Shown here: in pieces, positions 42,001 to 51,205 of the stretch
Numbering within the stretch: the stretch's first letter is position 1
How the letters are laid out: each line of letters opens with the position of its first letter
Assembly: GCF_011049865.1 (NCBI RefSeq)
Contig: NZ_DRGY01000077.1
Location: 1 to 64,000, forward strand
Length of the DNA: 64,000 bases
From: Marinobacter antarcticus
GTDB lineage: Bacteria; Pseudomonadota; Gammaproteobacteria; Pseudomonadales; Oleiphilaceae
Direction: 5' to 3'
Notes under the pieces: generated by a model
Database searches by the model: none
What the model was told of the DNA's origin: nothing
Seen by the model: only the letters and a program-made list of their open reading frames with translations
Translations under genes and position numbers: made by a program

Positions 42001-42059
42001 ACCCCGGATCCGAGACCTCCAGCCAACGCCAATGCAACGGCAAGCTTGCGTACCTTCAT
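39030..42059 (-). CDS. fimV: Polar hub protein FimV
   Basis: This 1009-residue protein organises the cell pole and is needed for type IV pilus function and twitching in Pseudomonas. Order of parts: signal peptide (to about residue 23), FimV N-terminal domain (SYLNEPIDADIVLPQ), LysM peptidoglycan-binding domain (near DTLWTIAATVRPD), a short coiled coil (RRENDELSTRVDDLQDQV), a low-complexity acidic stretch, one transmembrane helix (ALGIGLILLLLVLLLLA), then a very acidic cytoplasmic region ending in TPR units and the conserved FimV C-terminal motif (LDLARAYIEMGDSDGARDILEEV). The start is the ATG at 42059 preceded by AAAGGA. A short Asp-Thr tandem repeat lies in the cytoplasmic region. FimL, encoded at 5124-6830, is a known partner in Pseudomonas. 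Confidence 0.94.
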   Translation of the reverse strand: MKVRKLAVALALAGGLGSGVAHSLGLGEIELQSYLNEPIDADIVLPQSQGIDPGDVFVNIAPERAYQRLGLQRNPFLGKLRFDVVTRPDGSLMVNVSSKEALKEPYLNFLLELTWPNGRLMREYAVLVDPPVYAEESGVASQVRAPSSAPSARSQPATSARSAESARRQSRVQSSRAQSSRNAGYGADTFGPTGSSDTLWTIAATVRPDSDLTTQQVMLALQDLNPDAFIGNNINRLKRGEVLRVPSADQVRKRTRAEATRAVAQQNQEFKKPKRTVDATNAQQPKSNGAGDSVAGGDELKLLVADDKGDRSKTEGGSAGGDGQLAGGADAGAAVAMEELESARRENDELSTRVDDLQDQVQTLQRLIELKNSQLADIQQGAADSAGDQAPAVANEDSMSSENTAAVDGEPDTDVEPGQEQATGSAMVGGQMEATGADGEPETATAPEAGATEADSMAPDTAESDTAAAEPMVAAGSDAAMNKPEAEAQSQTPEKVSPSEPAEPEPMADKGFPGNVIDTITNNVVYQAALGIGLILLLLVLLLLARRNASKEKAFYEQLNNETAGPEDTFDLSLDEEDAEQSDTSDVLEEADAYVAYGRYDQAAQALETAISREPSRTDLRLKLLGVYADNQDRESFEKQFGEIQALDDDAAVADANDLRSRLEEAESMPSIDDLESQLRSGSIAEEPNTVEDSGNEFSNFDSDLSDFDLDDLNDSESAGAEPEDAELESIEPESEDLIEYDLSGLALAGDEDESDDDGDTDTDTDTDTDADEPDDENDFSSLDLDFDDSEDSSEGSSAHPKEPASPVSGGASEPEPLTEGTDVDSLDESFLDELDAELDKVADEEDEIDGLEMEESTLDDLELDVSDEDLALMEEFSDSADSTNAGHDDDELPLDDELDLEDALSDNDLDDLSDDDLTDDELPIASDEVRDDAPKSPIADIDENDLGDDDDDFDFLAGTDEAATKLDLARAYIEMGDSDGARDILEEVALEGDDEQKTEAQDLLKNLS
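39751..39783 (-). repeat. Hexanucleotide tandem repeat inside fimV
   Basis: Five exact copies of TCGGTA on the plus strand, read on the minus strand as repeated Asp-Thr. The repeat keeps the frame, so copy number changes would only lengthen or shorten the acidic region. Confidence 0.9.
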
Positions 42060-42191
42060 GCTTTTTCCTTTCCAGTCCCCGTTATTCGTGACTGTTTTTT
42101 TCAAACAGAATCTGACGAGGTAAGTTGACTTCTGTCTGGATAATTCCGGTTTAGTATGTCGCGTCTACAATTTTCAACTCGGCAAGTATTG

Positions 42192-42213
42192 TTGATAAAA
42201 CCTCTTTTATCAA
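42192..42213. promoter_or_regulatory. Perfect inverted repeat upstream of fimV
   Basis: TTGATAAAA and TTTTATCAA flank a 4-nt CCTC spacer. The site lies about 135-155 bp upstream of the fimV start, just ahead of the weak promoter candidate. It could be an operator for an unknown regulator. Confidence 0.5.
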
Positions 42214-42265
42214 TCGATCAGCCGCAAACCTTGTAGCATTTATGTATCAGTTGCGCGGAACTCTT

Positions 42266-42308
42266 TAGTGTTCCTGAAAATAACAGCTAGTGTCCCTGAA
42301 AATAACAG
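42266..42308. repeat. Direct repeat, two 21-bp copies
   Basis: Copies at 42266-42286 and 42288-42308 differ at one base (TAGTGTTCCTGAAAATAACAG and the same with C for the second T of GTT). The second copy touches the asd terminator stem. Function unknown. Confidence 0.8.
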
Positions 42309-42337
42309 GGGCGGAGCTTGAAATCAGCCTCCGCCCC
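42308..42337 (-). terminator. Terminator hairpin of asd
   Basis: GGGGCGGAG and CTCCGCCCC form a perfect 9-bp stem with a 12-nt loop, followed on the minus strand by TGTTATTTTC. It lies about 60 nt beyond the asd stop. Confidence 0.65.
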
Positions 42338-42395
42338 CCAACCGGCTTGTCGAAACCGGACACAGTTGGCATTAATTGCCTCTGTGTAACATTTT

Positions 42396-43511
42396 TTAAC
42401 GTTCCTGCAGAATCCGTAACATGCGGCGCAAGGGCTCAGCAGCCCCCCACAGCAATTGATCACCAACGGTAAACGCAGAAATATACTCTGGCCCCATGGC
42501 CAGTTTGCGAATGCGTCCGATCGGCACGCTCAGGGTACCTGTGACCTTCGCAGGGGTAAGCTCATCAATGCTCGCATTACGCTCATTGGGAATAACTTTC
42601 ACCCAGTCGTTGGCGTTCGCCAGAATGGATTCAATTTCCGCCACTGGAAGATCTTTTTTCAGCTTGATGGTAAGTGCCTGGCTGTGAGAGCGCATGGCGC
42701 CAATCCTTACGCACAAACCATCAATCGGAATCGGGTTCTCTGAACGACCCAGAATCTTGTTGGTCTCAACACCCGCTTTCCATTCTTCCTTGCTCATTCC
42801 GTTATCGAGCTGTTTGTCGATAAACGGAATAAGGCTTCCTGCCAGAGGCACCTCAAAATGCTCGGTAGGAAAGCCGTCAGAACGCATGGTTTCTGTGACC
42901 TTTCGGTCGATATCCAGAATGGCCGACGACGGGTTTGCAAGCTCTTCGCCAACGCTGCGATATAGCCCACCCATCTGGTTGAGCAGCTCACGCATATTCT
43001 GGGCACCGGAGCCGGAAGCGGCCTGATACGTCATGGGCGACACCCACTCAATCAGATCCCGTTCCAGCAACCCGCCAAGCGCGAGCATCATGAGGCTGAC
43101 TGTGCAGTTACCACCAATGTAATCCTTCACACCGTCGTTCAGCGCAGCGTCAATCACGTTGCGATTCACCGGATCAAGCACAATCACGGAGTGATCGACC
43201 ATTCGCAGCGTCGATGCCGCATCAATCCAGTAGCCTTTCCAGCCGGCATCGCGCAGTTTTTGATAAACCGCACCCGTGTAGTCGCCGCCCTGACACGTCA
43301 GCACAACGTCCAAAGATTTGAGGGTTTCGATATCGAACGCGTCTTGCAGCGGCGGCACATTGTCCTTACCGACATCCGGTGCTGGCTGACCCGTTTGGGA
43401 AGTGGAGAAAAATACCGGATCGATATCAGCAAAATCGTTTTCTTCGCGCATGCGTTGCATGAGGACAGAGCCCACCATACCGCGCCAACCTATAAGTCCA
43501 ACTCGCTTCAT
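42396..43511 (-). CDS. asd: Aspartate-semialdehyde dehydrogenase
   Basis: This 371-residue enzyme reduces aspartyl phosphate to aspartate semialdehyde, the branch point to lysine, diaminopimelate, methionine and threonine. The catalytic cysteine is C135 in GGNCTVS, the same position as in E. coli Asd, and the NADP loop [10 protein letters not shown] is at the N-terminus. It is of the gammaproteobacterial long type (about 370 residues). It lies 111 bp downstream of leuB on the same strand, with a small hairpin between them, and is followed by a terminator. The leuCDB-asd grouping is as in Pseudomonas. Confidence 0.97.
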   Translation of the reverse strand: MKRVGLIGWRGMVGSVLMQRMREENDFADIDPVFFSTSQTGQPAPDVGKDNVPPLQDAFDIETLKSLDVVLTCQGGDYTGAVYQKLRDAGWKGYWIDAASTLRMVDHSVIVLDPVNRNVIDAALNDGVKDYIGGNCTVSLMMLALGGLLERDLIEWVSPMTYQAASGSGAQNMRELLNQMGGLYRSVGEELANPSSAILDIDRKVTETMRSDGFPTEHFEVPLAGSLIPFIDKQLDNGMSKEEWKAGVETNKILGRSENPIPIDGLCVRIGAMRSHSQALTIKLKKDLPVAEIESILANANDWVKVIPNERNASIDELTPAKVTGTLSVPIGRIRKLAMGPEYISAFTVGDQLLWGAAEPLRRMLRILQER

Positions 43512-43622
43512 ATGCGACCTTTGAACCTCAATTTATGCCCACCCTCAACCTTTATCGCTGGCAGGGACAGGAAGAATGATCCCGCAGCAACCGCATCGTG
43601 TTGCTGTCGGGGGAGGATAAAA

Positions 43623-44696
43623 TTACAGAGCAGCCAGTACCGCATCACCCATTTCACGGGTGGAAACCCGGGTGCCGCCTTCTGACATAATGTCAGCCGT
43701 GCGCAACCCTTGATCCAGCACCTTATTCACCGCCGCTTCAATGGCAGCAGCAGCCTGTTCTTCGTCAAGACTGTATCGCAACATCATTGCCGCGCTGATG
43801 ATGGTCGCAAGCGGATTGGCGATGCCCTTACCAGCAATATCCGGCGCTGACCCGTGGCAAGGCTCATACATGCCCTGCTTGTCAGAGTTCATAGACGCGG
43901 ATGGCAGCATGCCAATGGAGCCGGTAAGCATGGCTGCTTCGTCGGACAGAATATCACCAAACATGTTACCAGTCACAATCACGTCAAACTGCTTGGGTGC
44001 GCGAACCAGTTGCATCGCGGCATTATCGACGTACATGTGAGAGAGCTCTACGTCGGGATATTCCCGCTGCAAATCGGTCATGATTTCACGCCACAGCACG
44101 GTAACTTCAAGCACATTGGCCTTGTCTACCGAGCACAGTTTTTTGCCGCGCTGCTGCGCGGCTTCGAACGCAACCCGGCCAATGCGGCGGATTTCAGATT
44201 CGGTGTAAGCGTAAGTGTTGTAGCCCTGGCGTTCGCCATTTTCCAGTTCACGCACACCCCGTGGCTGGCCAAAATAAATGCCGCCGGTCAATTCACGGAC
44301 GATCAGAATATCCAGGCCCGACACCACCTCAGGCTTGAGGGACGATGCCGATGCCAGTTGCGGATAAAGAATAGCCGGGCGCAGGTTTGCGAACAGTTCC
44401 AGCTTCGAGCGCAGGCCCAGCAAACCCTTTTCGGGGCGGCGCGCCATAGGCAAGCCGTCCCATTTGGGGCCACCGACCGCGCCGAGCAAGATGGCGTCGG
44501 CCTTACCGGCTTTCTCCAGAGTATCGTCGGGCAGCGGGCTGTCTGTTTCATCCAGTGCAGCCCCACCGACAAGACCGGTTTCGAAGCTGAGCTTCAGATC
44601 AAACTTTTCATTGATGGCGTGCAGGACTTTCTCGGCCTCTGCGACAATTTCCGGGCCAATGCCGTCACCCGGCAGAAGAAGTACAGTTCTTGACAT
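43623..44696 (-). CDS. leuB: 3-isopropylmalate dehydrogenase
   Basis: This 357-residue enzyme oxidatively decarboxylates 3-isopropylmalate with NAD, the third step of leucine synthesis. Family features: [12 protein letters not shown] at the N-terminus, the substrate region [30 protein letters not shown], and the NAD-binding [19 protein letters not shown] near the C-terminus. E. coli LeuB is 363 residues. It follows leuD by 53 bp in the leuC-leuD-leuB operon and is followed by asd. Confidence 0.97.
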   Translation of the reverse strand: MSRTVLLLPGDGIGPEIVAEAEKVLHAINEKFDLKLSFETGLVGGAALDETDSPLPDDTLEKAGKADAILLGAVGGPKWDGLPMARRPEKGLLGLRSKLELFANLRPAILYPQLASASSLKPEVVSGLDILIVRELTGGIYFGQPRGVRELENGERQGYNTYAYTESEIRRIGRVAFEAAQQRGKKLCSVDKANVLEVTVLWREIMTDLQREYPDVELSHMYVDNAAMQLVRAPKQFDVIVTGNMFGDILSDEAAMLTGSIGMLPSASMNSDKQGMYEPCHGSAPDIAGKGIANPLATIISAAMMLRYSLDEEQAAAAIEAAVNKVLDQGLRTADIMSEGGTRVSTREMGDAVLAAL

Positions 44697-44749
44697 GATG
44701 AGTTTCCAAAACTTTGATTTTCAATAAGATGGCGCATGAGCGCGCCGTT

Positions 44750-45397
44750 CTATTGGCCTGCGTCAAACAACCAGGGTGCGGTCTGCCGCCGCTGGTCTTC
44801 GTAGATTTTGATGACTCCGGCATCTTCCAGAGTGACACCAATATCATCGAGACCGTTGAGCAGGCAGTGGCGACGGAAGTCATCCACTTCGAACCCGAAA
44901 GAGTCACCAGACGGCGTCACCACGGTTTGTGCATCCAGATCTACCGTTAGCTCATAAGCTTCCGACGCTTCGGCATCCTGAAATAATTGGTCAACAATTT
45001 TCTCTTCCAGAACAATCGGTAACAGGCCATTTTTAAAGCAGTTATTGTAAAATATATCTGCAAAGCTCGGAGCGATAATAACCCGGAAACCGTAATCATC
45101 AAGTGCCCAGGGTGCATGTTCACGGCTGGAGCCACATCCGAAATTGCGGCGGGCCAACAGCACACTGGCGTTTTTATAACGGGGCTGATTAAGTACAAAA
45201 TCCGGATTCAGCGGGCGCTGCGAGCTGTCTTCATCCGGTTTGCCTTCATCCAGATAGCGCAGTTCATCAAACAGGTTCGGGCCAAAACCCGTGCGCTTGA
45301 TGGATTTCAGAAACTGCTTGGGGATAATCATGTCCGTATCCACATTGGCACGGTCCATGGGGGCTACAAGGCCCTGGTGTTGTGTAAGTGCGCGCAT
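44750..45397 (-). CDS. leuD: 3-isopropylmalate dehydratase small subunit
   Basis: This 215-residue subunit forms the swivel domain of isopropylmalate isomerase with LeuC. Characteristic segments are [23 protein letters not shown] near the N-terminus and [44 protein letters not shown] in the centre. E. coli LeuD is 201 residues, so this protein has a slightly longer C-terminus. It lies 21 bp downstream of leuC and is surely cotranscribed. Confidence 0.97.
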   Translation of the reverse strand: MRALTQHQGLVAPMDRANVDTDMIIPKQFLKSIKRTGFGPNLFDELRYLDEGKPDEDSSQRPLNPDFVLNQPRYKNASVLLARRNFGCGSSREHAPWALDDYGFRVIIAPSFADIFYNNCFKNGLLPIVLEEKIVDQLFQDAEASEAYELTVDLDAQTVVTPSGDSFGFEVDDFRRHCLLNGLDDIGVTLEDAGVIKIYEDQRRQTAPWLFDAGQ

Positions 45398-45418
45398 GGT
45401 TCAGTTCTCTCCTGTGGC

Positions 45419-46837
45419 TCAGTTCAGCAGTTCGCGAACGTCAACGAAATGACCGGCGATAGCCGCAGCGGCCGCCATAGTGGGGCTCACCAGGTGGGTA
45501 CGCCCACCGAAACCCTGCCGCCCTTCAAAGTTGCGATTGGACGTAGAAGCGCAGTGTTCGCCCTGCCCGAGCTTGTCCGCGTTCATGGCCAGACACATGG
45601 AACAGCCGGGATCGCGCCACTCAAGGCCAGCTTCAATAAAGATCCGATCCAGGCCCTCTGCCTCAGCCTGCGCTTTCACCAGACCGGAACCCGGCACTAC
45701 CATTGCCTGTTTAAGGCTACCAGCTACTTTGCGACCCTTGACGACAATCGCCGCTTCCCTCAAATCTTCAATACGGCTGTTGGTGCAAGAGCCGATAAAC
45801 ACCCTGTCCAGCTTGATATCGGTGATCGCCTGGTTGGCTTGCAACCCCATGTATTTCAGTGCCCGCTCAATGCCTTCGCGCTTGATCGGATCTTCTTCTT
45901 TCGCCGGATCCGGCACGTTGCCGGTCACATCGGCCACCATTTCCGGCGACGTTCCCCAGCTTACCTGAGGCATAATATTGGCCCCGTCGAGCTCAACCAC
46001 CTTGTCAAACGTTGCATCCAAATCGCTGTGCAGCGTGCGCCAGTGTTTAACGGCGGCGTCCCAGGTTCCACCCTTGGGCGAAAACGGCCGATCTTTCACA
46101 TAATCGATAGTGGTACCGTCGACGGCCACCATGCCAACCCGCGCACCTGCTTCGATCGCCATGTTACAGATGGTCATTCGGCCTTCCATGCTCAGGTTCT
46201 GAATAACCGGACCGCCAAACTCAATCGCATGACCGGTTCCACCGGCCGTACCGATCTTGCCGATAATCGCCAGCACAACGTCTTTGCCGGTGACGCCCTT
46301 GCCAAGTTCGCCGTTTACTTTGACCAGCATGTTCTTCATTTTTTGCTGCACCAGACACTGGGTGGCCAGCACATGTTCAACCTCCGATGTGCCTATACCG
46401 TGGGCGAGGCATCCGAACGCGCCGTGGGTTGATGTGTGGGAATCACCGCAGACAATGGTCATACCCGGCAGTGTGGCGCCCTGTTCAGGCCCGATAACAT
46501 GCACTATGCCCTGGCGCAGATCCTTGATCTTGAATTCAAGTATTCCGAACTCATCACAATTTTTGTCGAGCGTTTCTACCTGAATGCGGGAAACCGGATC
46601 TACGATACCGTCAATGCCTTTTGCGCGATCCGTCGTCGGTACGTTGTGGTCTGGCGTGGCCAGATTGGCATCGATGCGCCAAGGCTTACGCTTTGCAAGG
46701 CGCAGTCCCTCAAAAGCCTGGGGAGACGTTACTTCGTGCAGTAAATGGCGATCAATGTAAATCAGTGCAGAACCGTCGTCCCGCTGTTTGACCAGATGGT
46801 CGTTCCACAACTTGTCGTATAAAGTCTTACCCGCCAT
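45419..46837 (-). CDS. leuC: 3-isopropylmalate dehydratase large subunit
   Basis: This 472-residue aconitase-family subunit holds the 4Fe-4S cluster that isomerises 2-isopropylmalate to 3-isopropylmalate. Cluster cysteines are in the [11 protein letters not shown] segment and in GCSMCLAMN; the substrate region includes [31 protein letters not shown]. The length is close to E. coli LeuC (466). Good AGGGAGA ribosome binding site. It is first in the operon and divergent from a LysR gene; a promoter and a perfect LysR-type box lie between them. Confidence 0.97.
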   Translation of the reverse strand: MAGKTLYDKLWNDHLVKQRDDGSALIYIDRHLLHEVTSPQAFEGLRLAKRKPWRIDANLATPDHNVPTTDRAKGIDGIVDPVSRIQVETLDKNCDEFGILEFKIKDLRQGIVHVIGPEQGATLPGMTIVCGDSHTSTHGAFGCLAHGIGTSEVEHVLATQCLVQQKMKNMLVKVNGELGKGVTGKDVVLAIIGKIGTAGGTGHAIEFGGPVIQNLSMEGRMTICNMAIEAGARVGMVAVDGTTIDYVKDRPFSPKGGTWDAAVKHWRTLHSDLDATFDKVVELDGANIMPQVSWGTSPEMVADVTGNVPDPAKEEDPIKREGIERALKYMGLQANQAITDIKLDRVFIGSCTNSRIEDLREAAIVVKGRKVAGSLKQAMVVPGSGLVKAQAEAEGLDRIFIEAGLEWRDPGCSMCLAMNADKLGQGEHCASTSNRNFEGRQGFGGRTHLVSPTMAAAAAIAGHFVDVRELLN

Positions 46838-46884
46838 GTTTCTCTCTCCCTCTGTGGAGGTGCCGTTTTTTAAGCTATTTATCC

Positions 46885-46914
46885 ATGATACCGCTCGCCT
46901 GAAGATAACTGCAA
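46885..46914 (-). promoter_or_regulatory. Candidate leuCDB promoter
   Basis: On the minus strand TTGCAG (46914-46909) and TATCAT (46890-46885) are 18 nt apart, giving a transcription start near 46878 and a leader of about 40 nt. The weak -35 box fits an activated promoter. Confidence 0.55.
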
Positions 46915-46930
46915 TTCATGTTTTTCATTC

Positions 46931-46955
46931 ATCGCATTCCATTCGGTTATGCGAT
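46931..46955. promoter_or_regulatory. LysR-type operator (T-N11-A box) between leuC and lysR
   Basis: A perfect palindrome ATCGCAT-N11-ATGCGAT, with exactly the T-N11-A spacing of LysR-type regulator sites. Its centre is about 65 bp upstream of the predicted leuC start of transcription, the usual activation position, and about 50 bp upstream of the lysR start codon. Confidence 0.72.
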
Positions 46956-46992
46956 AATCTTTTCGCGCCCAAGCCAATCAGGTAGACAGATC

Positions 46993-47895
46993 GTGGACTC
47001 GAACGCCCTTAAAGCTTTTCTTAGTATCGTTGATCAAGGTTCATTTTCGGAGGCCGCAGAGCAACTGCACCTGTCCCAGCCGGCGATCAGTAAACGCCTC
47101 GCTGCCCTTGAGAACCAGCTCGGCACAACGTTGGTTGATCGCAGCCACCGGCAAATGCGCGTAACCGACTCGGGCGCCAGGCTACTTCCCCACGCCCGCA
47201 AGATACTCGATGAAATCCACAACGCCCGCGTTGCGCTGTCGCCGGACTCGGCCTTGATCGAAGGCGAATTACAGATTATTGCCAGCCACCACATAGGCCT
47301 TCATCACCTGCCCAACTGGCTGCGCCGGTTCAAGCGGGAATACCCGCAGGTAGCCATCAACCTGCAATTTATGGAATCCGATGCGGCTTATGAGCAGATG
47401 CACAAACGCAACGCCGAACTGGCCTTTGTCACCCTGAGCGACAGCATGGCTCCGAGCTTTAGCGTATTCGCCCATTGGTCAGACCCGATGGTTTTTGTTG
47501 CGGGGGCAGATCATCCGCTGGCCCGCCTCGAGAAGCCGAATCTGTCTGACCTGGCAAACCACCCGGCCTTGCTGCCCGACACCTCAACTTCCACGTATCG
47601 CATGGTCAGTCGCCTGTTTCTGGAAGAAAACCTGATTCTGCACCCGCAAATGCCAACCAATTATCTGGAGACCTTGAAAGTCATGACCGGCGTTGGCCTG
47701 GGTTGGAGCGTGCTACCGCTGCGCATGGTTGACGGAAGCTTGAAAGTACTCGACGGTGTTTTGGCGCAAGGTATGCCTGTCGGGAACCGGGTTACCCGGG
47801 CACTTGGTGCTATAGGGCTGGCCGGCAGGCAGCCAGGCAACGCCGCAAAGGCGCTCCTGGCGATTGTTCAGGAAGAAGAAGGAGGTTCAGAGTGA
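46993..47895 (+). CDS. LysR family regulator, probable activator of leuCDB
   Basis: This 300-residue regulator has an N-terminal winged helix-turn-helix (residues 3-62, with FSEAAEQLHLSQPAISKRLAALENQLG) and a C-terminal periplasmic-binding-protein-like domain for an effector. I take the GTG at 46993 (product MDSNALKAF); the frame is open further to 46918, but that stretch contains the palindromic operator. It is divergent from leuC, the classic layout for a LysR regulator and its target; the effector may be a leucine pathway intermediate, which is inference. It ends 13 bp from the convergent aroC. From memory, Pseudomonas has a LysR gene at the same place (PA3122). Confidence 0.88.
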   Translation: MDSNALKAFLSIVDQGSFSEAAEQLHLSQPAISKRLAALENQLGTTLVDRSHRQMRVTDSGARLLPHARKILDEIHNARVALSPDSALIEGELQIIASHHIGLHHLPNWLRRFKREYPQVAINLQFMESDAAYEQMHKRNAELAFVTLSDSMAPSFSVFAHWSDPMVFVAGADHPLARLEKPNLSDLANHPALLPDTSTSTYRMVSRLFLEENLILHPQMPTNYLETLKVMTGVGLGWSVLPLRMVDGSLKVLDGVLAQGMPVGNRVTRALGAIGLAGRQPGNAAKALLAIVQEEEGGSE

Positions 47896-47907
47896 GTTCT
47901 GGCTGGA

Positions 47908-49002
47908 TTAAAGCTGCCCGATATCCGGCGTTGAAACCGTAACATCGCCGTTCTGGCCACGATGGCGCAAATAATGGTCCATCAACACAATCGCCATCAT
48001 AGCCTCCGCAATCGGCGTTGCCCGGATACCCACACAGGGATCATGCCGACCCGTGGTGATAACCTCCACCGGATTGCCCTTTACATCAATGCTGCGGCCC
48101 GGCAAGCGCAGGCTGGAAGTGGGCTTCAATGCAATGCTCGCCAAAATCGGCTGGCCCGACGAAATGCCCCCCAGAACGCCACCTGCGTGGTTAGACAGAA
48201 AACCTTCCGGTGTCATCTCATCCCGATGCGCCGTACCCTTTTGGGCGATGCAACCGAAGCCGGCACCAATCTCCACCCCCTTAACCGCGTTGATACTCAT
48301 CAACCCGTGGGCCAGATCCGCATCCAGACGATCAAAAACCGGCTCACCCAGCCCCGGCGGAACGCCTTCTGCCACCACGTTGATTCTGGCGCCAATCGAG
48401 TCGCCTTCTTTACGAAGGGCCTCCATGTAAGCCTCCATTTCTGGCACCTTGGCGGCGTCGGGACAGAAAAACGGATTCTGATGCACCTGATCCCAGTCCA
48501 ACGTCTCCGCACGAATCGGTCCAAGCTCAGACAAATACCCACGAATACGAATGCCCAGACGCTGCTGCAGAAACTTCCGGGCGACGGCGCCAGCCGCTAC
48601 CCGCATTGCGGTCTCGCGAGCCGAGGAACGGCCGCCGCCCCGATAATCCCGCACGCCGTATTTGTGCATGTAGGTGTAATCGGCGTGCGCCGGGCGGAAC
48701 TGCTCGGAAATTTTGGAGTAGTCCTTGGAGCGCTGATCGGTATTTTCGATCATCAGCCCAATGGGCGTGCCGGTGGTTTTGCCTTCGAACACGCCTGAGA
48801 GAATGCGAACTTCATCGGCCTCACGACGCTGCGTGGTATACCGCGACGTGCCCGGCTTGCGGCGATCCAGATCCGCTTGCATGTCCGCTTCACAAAGCTC
48901 AAGACCCGGCGGGCACCCATCAATAATGCAGCCTAACGCTGCTCCATGGCTCTCACCGAAGGTGGTAACGGTGAACAATTTTCCAAATGTGTTTCCTGAC
49001 AT
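47908..49002 (-). CDS. aroC: Chorismate synthase
   Basis: This 364-residue enzyme uses reduced FMN to convert EPSP to chorismate, the last common step to aromatic amino acids and folate. Family motifs: [18 protein letters not shown] near the N-terminus, [20 protein letters not shown], and the C-terminal [23 protein letters not shown]. coli AroC is 361 residues. It is on the minus strand, 37 bp after prmB, an association common in Pseudomonas relatives. Its product feeds pabB (57802-59160) and the tryptophan genes of this window. Confidence 0.97.
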   Translation of the reverse strand: MSGNTFGKLFTVTTFGESHGAALGCIIDGCPPGLELCEADMQADLDRRKPGTSRYTTQRREADEVRILSGVFEGKTTGTPIGLMIENTDQRSKDYSKISEQFRPAHADYTYMHKYGVRDYRGGGRSSARETAMRVAAGAVARKFLQQRLGIRIRGYLSELGPIRAETLDWDQVHQNPFFCPDAAKVPEMEAYMEALRKEGDSIGARINVVAEGVPPGLGEPVFDRLDADLAHGLMSINAVKGVEIGAGFGCIAQKGTAHRDEMTPEGFLSNHAGGVLGGISSGQPILASIALKPTSSLRLPGRSIDVKGNPVEVITTGRHDPCVGIRATPIAEAMMAIVLMDHYLRHRGQNGDVTVSTPDIGQL

Positions 49003-49039
49003 AATTCAATATCTTGTTAAGGTATTATTAGAAAGTGGT

Positions 49040-49942
49040 TTAATGTCTGCTCTGCCACTGACGAAGATCCTGCTCGGAAATTGCAAAGACACCGTCGCCG
49101 CCGTTGCTGAATTCCAGCCAGGTCATGGGCAAGTCCGGGTAAGCCTCATCCAGAGCCACCCAGCTATTGCCCACTTCAACCACAAGCAAACCCTTCGGCG
49201 AAAGATGCTCTGCGGCGCCGGCAATTATCCGATGCGCAATATCAAGACCGTCATTACCGGCCGCCAGGCCAAGCGCTGGTTCATGGTGGAATTCCCGGGG
49301 CATATCTGACAGATCTTCCGCATCAACGTAGGGCGGATTACTGACGATAATATCGTACCGCCCGATGATGTTTTCGAACACATCCGATTGTACCGTGCGA
49401 ACTCGGTCGCGGAGCTCGTGGAGCTCGATATTCGATTCAGCAACCGCCAGCGCCTCCGGTGATATATCGGAAAGATCCACGCGGGCGTCTTCAAAAACAG
49501 ACGCGGCACCTATGCCAATACAGCCGCTGCCCGTGCACAGATCAAGAATCCTCTCAACCGGCTTGTCTCCGAGCCAGGGTTGAAATCCGTTTTCGATAAG
49601 CTCGCCTATCGGTGAGCGCGGCACCAGCACACGCTCGTCAATGTGAAACGGCATGCCCATAAACCAGGCTTCCCCAAGAAGGTAGGCCAGAGGCACACGC
49701 TCATTAATACGGCGCCCCACACGTTCAAGTATAAGCACACGCTCGTCGCGAGTAAGCCGCGCATCCAGAAACTGAGTATTATTTTCCAGCGGGAGATGCA
49801 GGCTTCGCATCACCAGGTGAACGGCCTCATCCCATACGTTGTCCGTGCCATGACCAAAGAATATCTCGGAGGCCGCGAACTGCGACGCCGCATAGCGAAG
49901 GTAATCGCGAATGGTTAGAAGATCATCAATCGGGCTGGTCAC
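49040..49942 (-). CDS. prmB: Ribosomal protein L3 glutamine N5-methyltransferase
   Basis: This 300-residue SAM-dependent enzyme methylates a glutamine of ribosomal protein L3. The N-terminal helical domain is followed by a class I methyltransferase fold with motif [15 protein letters not shown] and the NPPY motif ([12 protein letters not shown]) that holds the target glutamine side chain. The PrmB rather than PrmC assignment rests on the length and on linkage to aroC. The start is a GTG at 49942. A 95-bp gap separates it from the upstream patatin gene; no clear terminator was seen there. Confidence 0.93.
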   Translation of the reverse strand: MTSPIDDLLTIRDYLRYAASQFAASEIFFGHGTDNVWDEAVHLVMRSLHLPLENNTQFLDARLTRDERVLILERVGRRINERVPLAYLLGEAWFMGMPFHIDERVLVPRSPIGELIENGFQPWLGDKPVERILDLCTGSGCIGIGAASVFEDARVDLSDISPEALAVAESNIELHELRDRVRTVQSDVFENIIGRYDIIVSNPPYVDAEDLSDMPREFHHEPALGLAAGNDGLDIAHRIIAGAAEHLSPKGLLVVEVGNSWVALDEAYPDLPMTWLEFSNGGDGVFAISEQDLRQWQSRH

Positions 49943-50037
49943 AAACGCGGCTTCCTGTCATGTCGGGGTAAGCGGTTAATTATACGCTGTTTCAGGGTAT
50001 TTCTGCAGCCACGTGGCGAACCTGGGGCTATGTCAGC

Positions 50038-51201
50038 TCAAATTGCCAGAGGACCGGAACTGTTCCGGTTTTCTTCAAAACGATCCAGAGCGGCGGCCAT
50101 ACGTTCACGCCCTAGCTGAATAAGCTCAGGGGCCTTGTGGTAGTCGTAGCTCCGAGAGGCGTTCTTGGGAATATTCACCAGCAGATCCGGGGGGTAGCCG
50201 GCAATCTTGTACTGAACCAGAGCACTCTGCATGGTTTCGATGGTCAGGTTCATCACATCGAATTTACCGATACCCAGCTTGTCCCAATTAATCGTTTCGT
50301 GATCTTCCTGATGGTTTTTATCGCTGTGCTTGTAACGCTCTTTTTTCTGCACTTCTTTCGAAATCTTGTCTTCGGGTGTGTTTTCCGTGTCTGGTTTTCC
50401 GGCCCCCAGGGATTTTAGCGTGTCCCAGTCAAACCAACGGGAGGCTTTATCGCGGAACGTATCCATCCACTCATCGGTCTCACCGCTGTTGACCTCATCC
50501 TGATCGTGGCGGAACGCGGCATCCGGTATTCTCTGGCGCCGGTCGTCCTCGCCGCTGAGGTTCACGGCGACCACGATATCCGCGTGGGCTGAAATGGTCG
50601 GAACGATGGGCAGTGGGTTCAGCAAGGCGCCGTCTACCAGAACACGGCCGTTTAACACCAGCGGCGTTACAACACTCGGAATAGCAACGGAGGCGCGGAT
50701 GGCCCGGTCGAGCGGGCCTTCCTGAAACCAGATTTCCTTGTGTGCCAGCAAGTCCGTGGCAACAGCCGTGTAGGACAACGGCAGATTCTCGATACGAGTA
50801 TCACCCAGCATTTCGCGAACCACAGAAAAGATCTTTTCACCCCGGATTGCACCGACTGAATTGAAGGTCAGGTCCAGCAACTTGAGCACATCAAACTGAC
50901 CCAGGCCGGTTACCCAGTCTTTGTAATCCTGCATTTTACCGGCCGCGTACATGCCCCCCACCAGCGCGCCCATCGAGCAGCCGGAAATGGCGATAATGTC
51001 GTAACCGCGCTCGGCCAGGATCTCGATGGCACCGATGTGGGCGTAACCGCGGGCGCCACCGCTGCCCAGAGTGAGAGCAACGGTTGGCCGCCTGCGCTTG
51101 AGACCCTGATCGTCAGCGCTGGCGTTAGCCTTCGGGCTGGATACATCGGAGCTGTCCAGAACTTTGGACACATTATTTTGCGGCACATTATTTTGCGACA
51201 C
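50038..51201 (-). CDS. Patatin-like phospholipase (RssA/YchK type)
   Basis: This 387-residue protein has a patatin fold: oxyanion loop GSGGARGYAHIGAI, nucleophile elbow GCSMG, and the catalytic aspartate in VDGALLNPLP. It is probably a cytoplasmic or membrane-associated acyl hydrolase with a Ser-Asp dyad. Compared with minimal relatives it carries a charged insertion of about 90 residues (from DDRRQRIPDAAF to NHQEDHETINWD) before the last helices. It starts at a GTG at 51201 with GAGG upstream, inside a 15-bp tandem repeat that contains further in-frame GTG codons. It begins 4 bp after the DUF4892 gene, so the two are probably coupled. Substrate unknown. Confidence 0.85.
   Translation of the reverse strand: MSQNNVPQNNVSKVLDSSDVSSPKANASADDQGLKRRRPTVALTLGSGGARGYAHIGAIEILAERGYDIIAISGCSMGALVGGMYAAGKMQDYKDWVTGLGQFDVLKLLDLTFNSVGAIRGEKIFSVVREMLGDTRIENLPLSYTAVATDLLAHKEIWFQEGPLDRAIRASVAIPSVVTPLVLNGRVLVDGALLNPLPIVPTISAHADIVVAVNLSGEDDRRQRIPDAAFRHDQDEVNSGETDEWMDTFRDKASRWFDWDTLKSLGAGKPDTENTPEDKISKEVQKKERYKHSDKNHQEDHETINWDKLGIGKFDVMNLTIETMQSALVQYKIAGYPPDLLVNIPKNASRSYDYHKAPELIQLGRERMAAALDRFEENRNSSGPLAI
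51172..51201 (-). repeat. 15-bp tandem repeat at the patatin gene start
   Basis: Two copies, GTGTCGCAAAATAAT and GTGCCGCAAAATAAT on the minus strand, are followed by a third GTG. They offer three in-frame GTG codons; only the first has a ribosome binding site at good distance. Confidence 0.85.
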
Positions 51202-51205
51202 TCGG

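Larger units (their letters stand above)
42060..42395. other. 336-bp intergenic region between fimV and asd
   Basis: No gene is seen. From right to left it holds the asd terminator hairpin (42308-42337), a 21-bp direct repeat (42266-42308), a perfect inverted repeat (42192-42213), a weak minus-strand promoter candidate for fimV (TTGAAA at 42172-42177, TACTAA at 42151-42156, spacer only 15 nt) and the fimV ribosome binding site. Confidence 0.7.

Noticed and set aside
42192..42213. Inverted repeat as an Anr/Fnr box
   Set aside because: It has TTGAT and ATCAA ends, but they are 12 nt apart instead of 4.
43585..43606. Hairpin CAGCAAC / GTTGCTG between leuB and asd as a terminator
   Set aside because: The stem is only 7 bp with no T run, and leuB and asd are likely to be read together at least in part.
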